Assembly (NCBI GenBank): GCA_030652345.1
Contig: JAUSAU010000047.1
Span: 6,293-70,292 of the forward strand
Length of the DNA: 64,000 bases
DNA from: Coriobacteriia bacterium
Lineage (GTDB): Bacteria > Actinomycetota > Coriobacteriia > Anaerosomatales > PALSA-660
Direction of reading: 5' to 3'
Below the pieces are notes generated by a model. It was not told where the DNA came from and searched no databases. It worked only from the letters and a program-made list of their open reading frames with translations. Both the position numbers and the translations under genes were made by a program. Shown here in pieces: positions 36,521 through 43,688 of this stretch; positions within the stretch are counted from its first letter, which is position 1, and each line of letters opens with the position of its first letter.

Positions 36521-37502
36521 GGAGGCCGACCACCTTTCGCAGACCGGCTTCGAGCGCGTCCCGGGCCGACTCCGGTGACTCGATCGCGATGCCGGGGCCG
36601 TGGTCGACCACCCATCGTGCGAACAGAGCATCGTCGGCGACCGGCACGCGCCACTCCACCGTGCCGTCGGCGCGGTCGACCGACTCTCCCTGGCCTGCGG
36701 CGAGGGCTCGGGCGCGGCCGCGAGCGTGTCCGGTGAATACGGCGACCGCCTCGTGGCGGGACACGCCGTACTGGAACGGGACCAGCATCCAGGTGCGCAC
36801 GTCGAAGTCGACCGGGCGCTGGAAATCGGGCGACTTCGGCTTGATGGTGTTCGCCTGCAGCCCGCGCATCCGCGGGATCGCGAAGACCCTCGCTCCGGGA
36901 GCGGCACGGTCGAAGGCGACCAGATACCAGCGTCCTTCGCGGGCGAACAGGCCCCACGGTTCGACCTCACGGGCAGAGCGCTTCCCTCCCGCACCGGTGT
37001 AGTCGAACGTCACGCGCTTGCGGGCCGCAGCCGCTGCGGTGAGCAGGGCCACTGACTCGCCCTGCGCGACGGGGTCCTCGTCCGCGCTCAAAGCGCCGGC
37101 GACCGGGACGGCGGGCATCTGCGGGGTATCGACGCCGGCCATGAGCTTGGCCAGTGCGTGCCGCAGGTCGATGGCGTAGGGGAATGACGGGTCTGCCAGC
37201 ATGGCGGCGCCTGCGGCGCGCAGCTCGAGGGTCTCTCGCACATCGAGCTCGACCGGCTCCGCGAACGTGGCGCCGGGGTCGAGGCGGTATGCCTCGCCGG
37301 TACCGGACCGATCCACTGTCAGGACGAGGCCCGCGTCGCGCAGGACGTCCTTGTCGCGCTCGAACATCCGGGCGAACGCGGCGCCGTCCTGGCCAGCCGG
37401 ATAGCCGGCGACGTTGGACCGTACCTGCTCGGCCGAGACCGGCCCCGCGGCCGCTCCCAGATACAGCGCGAGGTTCACGATCCGTTCGCTGGCGTCTTCC
37501 AT
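36513..37502 (-). CDS. pafB: WYL-domain transcriptional regulator PafB
   Basis: 329 residues from the ATG at 37502 (GGGGGGAG upstream). N-terminal winged helix around ERIVNLALYLGAAAGPVSAEQ and FERDKDVLRDAGL. A WYL domain follows (VTFDYTGAGGKRSAREVEPW, GRWYLVAFDRAAPGARVFAI), with a WCX C-terminus. It is the first gene of a pafB-pafC-Cys-rich unit. The convergent neighbour is DinG, itself a damage-repair helicase. The longer open frame extends through a non-coding leader. Confidence 0.88.
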   Translation of the reverse strand: MEDASERIVNLALYLGAAAGPVSAEQVRSNVAGYPAGQDGAAFARMFERDKDVLRDAGLVLTVDRSGTGEAYRLDPGATFAEPVELDVRETLELRAAGAAMLADPSFPYAIDLRHALAKLMAGVDTPQMPAVPVAGALSADEDPVAQGESVALLTAAAAARKRVTFDYTGAGGKRSAREVEPWGLFAREGRWYLVAFDRAAPGARVFAIPRMRGLQANTIKPKSPDFQRPVDFDVRTWMLVPFQYGVSRHEAVAVFTGHARGRARALAAGQGESVDRADGTVEWRVPVADDALFARWVVDHGPGIAIESPESARDALEAGLRKVVGLHG

Positions 37503-37870
37503 GCGCTCCCCCCCATCGGACGTCATCCGCGGATTGTAGCCCGAGGCGATGGCGGGCGGGCGGTATGGGGTGCCCGGGAATGCGTCCGGCCCGGCAACGT
37601 CGCCGCTGCCGGGCCGGAGCTCTTTGTGTGCGAGACGCGTCGGGGGGTACGCATCTCGTCTCATCGAACACGGCGATCCCTGCCCCGAGGGGGGAGGAGG
37701 AGCAGGCCGCCACGTTCTGTCACGGAAAAAGCAACGTGCATGCCAAGACCGGTCGGCGTTCGCGCGGTGAAACATCGTTCTTACAATCGGGTTGGTGACG
37801 CGCCGCTTGCCCTGTGTGACGCGCTCGGATACAACAGATGCGATGGCCGAGCCCGACAAGGCGGTGCCCG
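37503..37870. other. Divergent intergenic region with a 12-bp hairpin
   Basis: 368 nt with no convincing gene. A perfect 12-bp inverted repeat (37585-37596 with 37607-37618) is followed on the plus strand by GCTCTTTG, terminator-like, although no plus-strand gene lies upstream. A small transcript or leader is possible. A 29-codon frame at 37843-37932 overlaps the next gene and is not favoured. Promoters for pafB and for the kinase must lie here but are not clear. Confidence 0.5.
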
Positions 37871-39037
37871 ATGAGCATGGCGAGACCCGGGCGGGGCCCG
37901 GCCGGCCGACCGACGGTCCGCAACGCCGATGAGGAGATCGCCCGCCTGCATCGCGAGCGGGAAGCGCTCGAGCGCCGTGTCTCAGAGCTCGAGCGCAGCC
38001 AGCGCGCGTTTCGCGCTCTCGTCGAGGCGACGAGCGACGCGGTGTTCGTCATCGACCTCGACCTCACCGTCCGCAGCTGGAACGACGGGTGCGAGCGGCT
38101 CTTCGGATGGGGCGCCGCCGCCGCGATCGGCCTTCCGGCGCCCTTCGTACCCGACACGCAGCGCACCCGGCTTCGGGTCGCGCTTCGTCGCATCGCCTCG
38201 CTCGACGCGGTGCAGGACACGGAGTTCCTTGCCGAGCGGGCGGACGGATCCCGGTTCGGCGCGCATCTGCAGGCCGTCCCCCTCAACGATGCGCAGGGTG
38301 CCTCGTTCGGCGTCCTTGCGATCGTGCGTTCCGTGGACGCGGACAGTCGGGTCGAACAGATGCAGGATGATTTCATCGCGCTCGTGTCGCAGGAACTGCG
38401 CAATCCATTGACCTCGATCGTGGGCTTCGTGCAGCTGCTGAGTCGTCCGGAGGTGCTCGAGGATCAGTCGAAGCGCACCCGTACCCTCAAGGCGCTCGAG
38501 GTCAGAAGTGCGCAGATGATCGCACTGGTCGACGACCTTCTCATCGCGTCCCGCATCGAGAAGGGTGAACTCCGGCTCGACCGCGAGCCCGTCGACCTGG
38601 CGGGGCTCGTCACGGACACGGTTATGCGTTTCGAACAGTTTCAGCCCGAGCACCGGTTCGTCATCGACGTGGATACTCGTATCCCGCGCACCGAGCTCGA
38701 TGTGCGTCGCATCTCCCAGGCGCTGACCTGCCTGCTGTCCAATGCGGTCAAGTACTCGCCGGACGGCGGACGCATCCGGGTCGGGGTCGTGGAGTCGGCC
38801 GGCCGGGGCGTCATCTCCGTCGCGGACCGCGGCCTCGGCCTCCCCGGGGACGAACTCGACCGGGTGTTCGACAGGTTCTACAAGGTGCCCGCGACGGGCG
38901 CCTCGGCCTCCGGTGCAGGACTCGGGCTCTATCTGGTGAAAGTAATCGCCGAGGCGCACGGTGGCGATGTGGCGGTCACGTCGAAACCGGGGCGCGGCAG
39001 TACGTTCACACTTCGGTTGCCGCTTTCACTATCCTAG
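37871..39037 (+). CDS. PAS histidine-kinase homologue with Gln in place of the phospho-acceptor His
   Basis: 388 residues from the ATG at 37871 (AAGGCGGTG upstream). No membrane segment. A coiled-coil start (residues 15-50), then a PAS domain (AFRALVEATSDAVFVIDLDLT to about 165). The HisKA box reads LVSQELRNPLTSIVGF: the position normally His is Gln (codon CAG, 38390-38392, residue 174). The HATPase looks intact, with LLSNAVKYSPDGG, ADRGLGLPGDE and GAGLGLYLV. It is either a pseudokinase that binds ATP or a recently mutated kinase. No response regulator is adjacent. Confidence 0.85.
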   Translation: MSMARPGRGPAGRPTVRNADEEIARLHREREALERRVSELERSQRAFRALVEATSDAVFVIDLDLTVRSWNDGCERLFGWGAAAAIGLPAPFVPDTQRTRLRVALRRIASLDAVQDTEFLAERADGSRFGAHLQAVPLNDAQGASFGVLAIVRSVDADSRVEQMQDDFIALVSQELRNPLTSIVGFVQLLSRPEVLEDQSKRTRTLKALEVRSAQMIALVDDLLIASRIEKGELRLDREPVDLAGLVTDTVMRFEQFQPEHRFVIDVDTRIPRTELDVRRISQALTCLLSNAVKYSPDGGRIRVGVVESAGRGVISVADRGLGLPGDELDRVFDRFYKVPATGASASGAGLGLYLVKVIAEAHGGDVAVTSKPGRGSTFTLRLPLSLS

Positions 39038-39079
39038 TGGGCAAGTGCGCCCGTGTGGGCGCCGGAATGGAGACGCCCG

Positions 39080-39829
39080 ATGCAGATCTTCGACTGGTCC
39101 AGCCCGCTGTGGCCCGCTCTCACTGCCATCCTGGGATTCGTGTATGTGGGGCTGCTCGTCAAGCAGTACGTCGAACGTCGCAAGATGCATCAGCTCATGT
39201 GGGCGATCGGGTTCCTGTTGTACGCCGTCGCCGCCGCGATGGAGTTCTGGTCCGAGTACATCGGTACCTGGGATCCCACGGTGTACCGGATCTACATCGT
39301 CATGGCGGCGTGCATGGTCGGTTTCCTCGGTTGCGGGACGCTCTACCTCGTCACGAAGAAGCGCTTGCTCGGGGACATCTACCTGGGAATCACCCTGCTG
39401 CTGATCGGCGTGTTCCTCTACGGCGTCTTCACGACCGAGCTCGACACGACGAAACTCGTCGTCGGCATCACCGTCGGCGGCATGCCGCTCGGCGATGCGA
39501 GGGCGTTCCCGCGGATCATGTCCCTGTTCTTCAACATCCCCGGGACGCTGCTGCTCGTCGGCGGTTCGGCGTGGTCGATCATCAAGTTCCTCCCGAAGAA
39601 GGAGTTCCGTTATCGCGTATGGGCCAACGTGCTCATCATCATCGGGACGCTCATGATCGCCACGGCGGGCTCCATGGCCCGCGCCGGGATCACCGCGGGC
39701 CTGTACCCGGGTGAGATGGCGGCCTCCGCGGTCCTGCTGTGGGGGTTCCTGCTGGCCGGCACGCTCGACAAGGGTGCACAGGCCGTGAAGGCGAAGCGCG
39801 CTGCCGGGGGAGACGCTCCGGCCGCCTGA
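39080..39829 (+). CDS. Seven-segment membrane protein, unknown
   Basis: 249 residues from the ATG at 39080 (GGAG upstream). About seven hydrophobic segments, with conserved-looking polar/aromatic spots WAIGFLLYAVAAAMEFWSEY and FFNIPGTLLLVGGSAWS. The end is a short Lys/Ala-rich tail. It follows the Gln-kinase by 42 nt and could be its partner. Convergent with the Crp/Fnr regulator gene, 4 nt away. Family not recognised. Confidence 0.75.
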   Translation: MQIFDWSSPLWPALTAILGFVYVGLLVKQYVERRKMHQLMWAIGFLLYAVAAAMEFWSEYIGTWDPTVYRIYIVMAACMVGFLGCGTLYLVTKKRLLGDIYLGITLLLIGVFLYGVFTTELDTTKLVVGITVGGMPLGDARAFPRIMSLFFNIPGTLLLVGGSAWSIIKFLPKKEFRYRVWANVLIIIGTLMIATAGSMARAGITAGLYPGEMAASAVLLWGFLLAGTLDKGAQAVKAKRAAGGDAPAA

Positions 39830-39833
39830 CGCA

Positions 39834-40541
39834 TCACTCCTCCGAGTACCCGCTGCCCATACGCGCGAGCTGACCGACGTCGAGCACGACGACGTCGCGG
39901 GCGCGTACTTCCACGACGCCCTCGTCGCGCAGGCGTGCGAACGCACGCGACAGCGTCTCGGGTACCGTCCCGAGCGCGGACGCGAGTTCGCCCTTCGACA
40001 TCCCGAGTTCGACGACGAGCCCCTCGGGCGTCGCCTGACCGACGGACAGCGCCCGCTGGAACAGGTAGCCGGCCAGTCGGGAGGGGACGTCGAGCGAGAG
40101 TGACGTCGCCACCGCGGTGAGATTGACGACGCGGTTCGCGAGATCCGCGACGAGCGAGCGTGCCAGCCCCGGCTGGCTCTCGATGAGATCGAAGATCGCC
40201 TCGCGCGGCAGCCACGCGATCGTCGCGTCCGTGGCTGACTCGACGGTGGCGGGATAGCGTGCGCCCGCGAGCGCGGCGACCGCCGCGATCGGCTCACCGC
40301 TGCCCATCGTCTCGAAGGTGAGTTCGCGCCCGTCCGCCCCGAGGTGGTAGACCTTCACCTTCCCGGCGACCACGACCCCGAAGCGATCCGGGATGTCCCC
40401 CTCATTCGCGAGCAGCTGGCCGCGGGCGACCGTCTCGACGCGCGCCGTGCCGGCGAGAGCGACGATCGACGCGTCGTCCGCAGCACGCCACATCCTGCAG
40501 GAGCGAAGGGCGGAGATCACTTCGGGGCGGGGAGGGGTCAC
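39834..40541 (-). CDS. Crp/Fnr-family regulator, HcpR-like
   Basis: 235 residues from a GTG. Cyclic-nucleotide-binding beta-barrel (about 20-130, LLANEGDIPDRFGVVVAGKVKVY), dimer helix, then the helix-turn-helix MSKGELASALGTVPETLSRA near 180-200. There is only one N-terminal Cys, so it is not an Fe-S FNR. It is divergent from the ygbA-fdx-hcp operon, and a TTGAC-N4-GTCAA site lies between. HcpR proteins of anaerobes bind such sites and respond to NO, so HcpR-like is the best assignment. Confidence 0.8.
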   Translation of the reverse strand: MTPPRPEVISALRSCRMWRAADDASIVALAGTARVETVARGQLLANEGDIPDRFGVVVAGKVKVYHLGADGRELTFETMGSGEPIAAVAALAGARYPATVESATDATIAWLPREAIFDLIESQPGLARSLVADLANRVVNLTAVATSLSLDVPSRLAGYLFQRALSVGQATPEGLVVELGMSKGELASALGTVPETLSRAFARLRDEGVVEVRARDVVVLDVGQLARMGSGYSEE

Positions 40542-40603
40542 GGGGCTCCTCGGGGCTCATGGCTCGGCTCTCCCGAGGGTCCCCGGGAGTTTCTTCGCCG
40601 AGT

Positions 40604-40617
40604 TTGACACACGTCAA
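40604..40617. promoter_or_regulatory. HcpR-type operator
   Basis: TTGACACACGTCAA: perfect TTGAC-N4-GTCAA palindrome, matching the known HcpR consensus and differing from FNR (TTGAT-N4-ATCAA). Its centre (40610.5) is about 42 nt before the start of transcription predicted from the -10 at 40641, the classic class II activator position. It is also 69 nt upstream of the regulator start, so autoregulation is possible. Confidence 0.8.
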
Positions 40618-40640
40618 GGAGCGGGTAGGTCCCCATGACG

Positions 40641-40646
40641 TACAAC
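40641..40646 (+). promoter_or_regulatory. -10 element of the hcp operon
   Basis: TACAAC, with no good -35, as expected for an activator-dependent promoter. Start of transcription near 40653, about 42 nt before the ygbA ATG. Confidence 0.5.
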
Positions 40647-40694
40647 GGTCGGGCGGCGCGTGCCGGACGCAGCCGCCGACCGAGAGGTGTCCGC

Positions 40695-41144
40695 ATGAAC
40701 GAGACCTTCGCCAGGAAGATGGCCGACCCCGCCGCCCGCAAGGACACGCGACTGCTCGGTGACTTCTCCGCGATCTACTGCCGGGGCGTGCATCGCTCCT
40801 CGGTTCGCACGGGGCTGGTCAGCGACGGGGCCGACCTCGGCGTCTACGGCTCGAAGCCGCCGGCGGTGTGCGACGAGTGCGCGGAGCTGCTCCGCTACGC
40901 CGAGAAGCGACGCGCGTACTGCCCGAAGGACCCGAAGCCGTTCTGCAGCTACTGCGACACCCACTGCTACCGGGCCGACATGCGCGAGCAGATGCGCGCG
41001 GTCATGCGGTATGCCGGCCCGCGATCGATCTTCCACGGACATGCCATCGACGGCATCCGGCACGTCATCGAAGGCCGCAGGGCGAAGCGGAAGTTCGAGT
41101 CCCGCAGCGCGGCCACAACCGACCGAGAGGAATCAGCATCATGA
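40695..41144 (+). CDS. YgbA_NO-family nitrosative-stress protein
   Basis: 149 residues from the ATG at 40695 (GAGAGGTG upstream). Family pattern: IYCRGVH, then CDECAELLRYAEKRRAYC, KPFCSYCDTHCY, and MREQMRAVMRYAGPR. E. coli YgbA is NO-induced and NsrR-controlled. The Cys/His set suggests bound metal or a thiol role. It is first in an operon with ferredoxin and hcp, with ATGA overlap to the ferredoxin gene. The C-terminal 25 residues are variable and charged. Confidence 0.88.
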   Translation: MNETFARKMADPAARKDTRLLGDFSAIYCRGVHRSSVRTGLVSDGADLGVYGSKPPAVCDECAELLRYAEKRRAYCPKDPKPFCSYCDTHCYRADMREQMRAVMRYAGPRSIFHGHAIDGIRHVIEGRRAKRKFESRSAATTDREESAS

Positions 41145-41530
41145 GCACGACTACCGTGAAGCGTCAGATCGTCCGGATCGACGAAGCGTTGTGCACCGGC
41201 TGCGGCGTGTGCGTGAGCCCGTGCGCCGAAGGCGCGATCGTGCTCGTGGACGGCAAGGCGAAGGTCGTCCGCGAGGAGCTGTGCGACGGCGCCGGCTTCT
41301 GTCTCGGCGTCTGCCCGACCGGTGCGCTGACGCTCGAGGAGCGCGATGCCGTCCCGTTCGACCACGCGGCCGTCGAGGAGCACCTCGCCGAACAGCCGGC
41401 CACCTACGTCGCCCAGAACTGCTTCAACTGCGGAGCGAGCGAAGATGACCGTCCGTTGCTCCCCGTGCGCACGAAGGGTACCTCCACGTGGGTCTGCACC
41501 CGCTGCCTACCCACGCTCATCCACGGCTAG
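41141..41530 (+). CDS. Two-cluster ferredoxin with C-terminal Cys pairs, Hcp partner
   Basis: 129 residues. The first 4Fe-4S site is CTGCGVCVSPCAEGA (about 18-32). The second is CDGAGFCLGVCPTGAL (about 48-63), with the C-x5-C-x3-C spacing seen in Hcp-linked ferredoxins. After an acidic stretch come two extra Cys pairs (CFNC about 98 and CTRC near the end), resembling a zinc ribbon. It lies 37 nt before hcp, so it is the likely electron donor for hydroxylamine/NO reduction. Confidence 0.88.
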   Translation: MSTTTVKRQIVRIDEALCTGCGVCVSPCAEGAIVLVDGKAKVVREELCDGAGFCLGVCPTGALTLEERDAVPFDHAAVEEHLAEQPATYVAQNCFNCGASEDDRPLLPVRTKGTSTWVCTRCLPTLIHG

Positions 41531-41567
41531 TCCTGCTGACACATCCGACCTCGACGAAAGAGGCACC

Positions 41568-43211
41568 ATGTTCTGCAACCAGTGCGAACAGACCGCGAAC
41601 GGGACGGGTTGCACCGTCTCGGGCGTGTGCGGCAAGAAGCCGGAGATCGCCGCGCTCCAGGACCTCGTCATGCACGAGATGGTGGCGCTGTCCCTGTGGG
41701 CCGACGCCGGCCGGCGCGCGGGCCTCGTAGACGAGGCGGTCGACGCGATCGCGGAAGGTGCCGTGTTCCACACAGTGACGAACGTCGACTTCGATGCGGA
41801 TTCGCTGGCCGGTGTCGTCCGCGGACTGCATGAGGTGCGCGTCGGGCTGGCCTCCCGAGTCGCGGCGGCAGGCGGAGCGCCGGCCCATCAGGACCCCTCA
41901 CTCGACTTCATCCCGGCGGACGGGCTCGACGACCTCATCGCGCAAGCGATGCTCGTCGGCATCTTCTCGAGCCGTGCACACGACGCGGACATAGCCTCCC
42001 TCCAGCAGGTCACCATCTACGGAGTGAAGGGCATCGCGGCCTACGCAGATCACGCTCGCGTCCTGGGACAGAGCGATCCGGCCGTGGCCGGTTTCATCTA
42101 CAAGGCGTTCGCCGCGCTCGCCGACTGCTCCCTGGCCATCGGCGACTGGGTCGCCCTCGCGCTCGAGGCGGGCGGCGTCAACCTCCGCGTCATGGAACTG
42201 CTCGACGCCGCGAACACCGGCGCATACGGTGACCCGGTCCCCACGCCCGTCCCGCTCGGCCATCGTCCGAACAAGGCGGTCCTCGTCTCCGGGCACGACC
42301 TCAAGGATCTCGCGGTCCTGCTCGAGGCGACGGCAGGGAAGGGCATCGACATCTACACGCATGGCGAGATGCTCCCGGCCCACGGCTACCCGGCGCTCAA
42401 GGCGCACCCGCACTTCTACGGCCACTACGGGACGGCGTGGCAGAACCAGCGCAAGGAGTTCGCGGCGTTCCCCGGCGCGATCCTCATGACCACGAACTGC
42501 ATCCAGGCGCCGAAGGACGAGTACCTCGCCAACATCTTCACGACGGGCCGTGTCGCCTATCCGGGCTCCGTGCACGTTCCCAACGGCGACTTCTCGAAGG
42601 TCATCGAGCAGGCACTCGCACTCCCCGGGTTCACCGACACCGCGGACGGCGGGGAGGTCCTCACGGGCTTCGCACATGAAGCGGTCCTCGGCGTCGCGCC
42701 GCAGGTCATCGACGCGGTGAAGAACGGCGCGATCCGGCACTTCTTCCTGGTCGGCGGCTGCGACGGCGCCAAGCCCGGACGCTCCTACTACACGGACTTC
42801 GTGGACAAGGCCCCGGCCGACACGGTGATCATGACGCTGGCGTGCGGCAAGTTCCGCTTCTTCGACCACAAGCTCGGCGACATCGGCGGCATCCCGCGTC
42901 TGCTCGACGTCGGCCAGTGCAACGACGCCTATTCCGCCATCAAGGTTGCCGTGGCGCTCTCGGAGGCGTTCGGCGTCGGTGTGAACGAACTGCCGCTCTC
43001 GATGATCCTGTCGTGGTACGAGCAGAAGGCCGTCGCGATCCTGCTCACGCTGCTGAACCTCGGGATCACCGACATCCGCCTCGGTCCCACACTCCCTGCG
43101 TTCGTGACACCCAACGTGCTGCAGGTCCTCGTCGACAACTTTGCGATCAAGCCGATCGGCGAGAGCGCCGAGGCGGACCTGGTCGCGATCCTGGGGATGA
43201 CAGCCGCGTGA
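41568..43211 (+). CDS. hcp: Hybrid cluster protein (hydroxylamine/NO reductase)
   Basis: 547 residues from the ATG at 41568 (AAGAGG upstream). The N-terminal cluster Cys are in MFCNQCEQTANGTGC and GVCG (C3, C6, C15, C21), the spacing of anaerobe-type Hcp. Hybrid-cluster ligands are seen in THGEMLPAHGYP, NCIQAP, LVGGCDGAKPGRSYY, LACGKFRF and DVGQCNDAYSA. Reduces hydroxylamine and NO. An in-frame extension upstream overlaps the ferredoxin gene and is not used. The next gene starts inside its stop (GTGA). Confidence 0.96.
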   Translation: MFCNQCEQTANGTGCTVSGVCGKKPEIAALQDLVMHEMVALSLWADAGRRAGLVDEAVDAIAEGAVFHTVTNVDFDADSLAGVVRGLHEVRVGLASRVAAAGGAPAHQDPSLDFIPADGLDDLIAQAMLVGIFSSRAHDADIASLQQVTIYGVKGIAAYADHARVLGQSDPAVAGFIYKAFAALADCSLAIGDWVALALEAGGVNLRVMELLDAANTGAYGDPVPTPVPLGHRPNKAVLVSGHDLKDLAVLLEATAGKGIDIYTHGEMLPAHGYPALKAHPHFYGHYGTAWQNQRKEFAAFPGAILMTTNCIQAPKDEYLANIFTTGRVAYPGSVHVPNGDFSKVIEQALALPGFTDTADGGEVLTGFAHEAVLGVAPQVIDAVKNGAIRHFFLVGGCDGAKPGRSYYTDFVDKAPADTVIMTLACGKFRFFDHKLGDIGGIPRLLDVGQCNDAYSAIKVAVALSEAFGVGVNELPLSMILSWYEQKAVAILLTLLNLGITDIRLGPTLPAFVTPNVLQVLVDNFAIKPIGESAEADLVAILGMTAA

Positions 43212-43543
43212 ACGACGAGCCGCTCTCGCCCGATGAGCCGGTCGTCGACGTGCCGGGGCCGGCGCGCGGGTGGCGTCTCGCGCGGCGGATACTGGCCGTC
43301 ACCGGTGCGGTGCTCCTCGTGCTCGCAGCCGTCGCGTTGCTGCTCTACAACTACGGATCGATGGAGGCGCCCGGACCCCAGGTGCGTGCAGCCTACGCGC
43401 AAGCGCTCGCCGCGGGTCAGGCCCCGCCGGTCGAGCAGGCGTTCCATATCCCGATACCGGGGTGCCGGTGCCACAGCGCGGACCCGGTACAGCAGATGCT
43501 GCACGAGGCCCGTCCGCTCAAGGACTGCATGACCTGCCACTAG
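43208..43543 (+). CDS. Small membrane-anchored c-type cytochrome, last gene of hcp operon
   Basis: 111 residues from a GTG overlapping the hcp stop. An acidic/Pro N-terminus, one membrane segment (about 30-52), then an outside domain of about 58 residues. The last five residues are CMTCH, a heme c attachment motif that ends the protein. A CRCH sequence (C-x-C-H) lies about 24 residues earlier and may be a second, atypical heme or metal site. It could deliver electrons from the membrane to the Hcp pathway or handle NO outside the cell. Family not recognised. Confidence 0.8.
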   Translation: MNDEPLSPDEPVVDVPGPARGWRLARRILAVTGAVLLVLAAVALLLYNYGSMEAPGPQVRAAYAQALAAGQAPPVEQAFHIPIPGCRCHSADPVQQMLHEARPLKDCMTCH

Positions 43544-43554
43544 ACGCTCAGGCG

Positions 43555-43584
43555 GGAAGGCCGGCGCCGGTGCGCCGGCCTTCC
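43555..43584 (+). terminator. Terminator of the hcp operon
   Basis: A perfect 13-bp stem (43555-43567 with 43572-43584) and a CGGT loop, 12 nt after the cytochrome stop. Confidence 0.75.
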
Positions 43585-43688
43585 GCTTCGCCCCGCTGTG
43601 GTCCCGCCCCCGCGCCGCGGTGATATCCTGAACGCGACGCGACGGCCCCGCTTCGGCGAGGCCGGCGATCCGCCACGAAAGGGACCCC

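Noticed and set aside
37620..37800. c-di-GMP (GEMM) or cobalamin riboswitch before the Gln-kinase
   Set aside because: Looked for the conserved cores (GEMM GCAAAGCC-like, B12 box) and did not find them.
37843..37932. 29-codon frame at the start of the Gln-kinase gene
   Set aside because: Too short and overlaps the kinase frame; no clear ribosome-binding site of its own.
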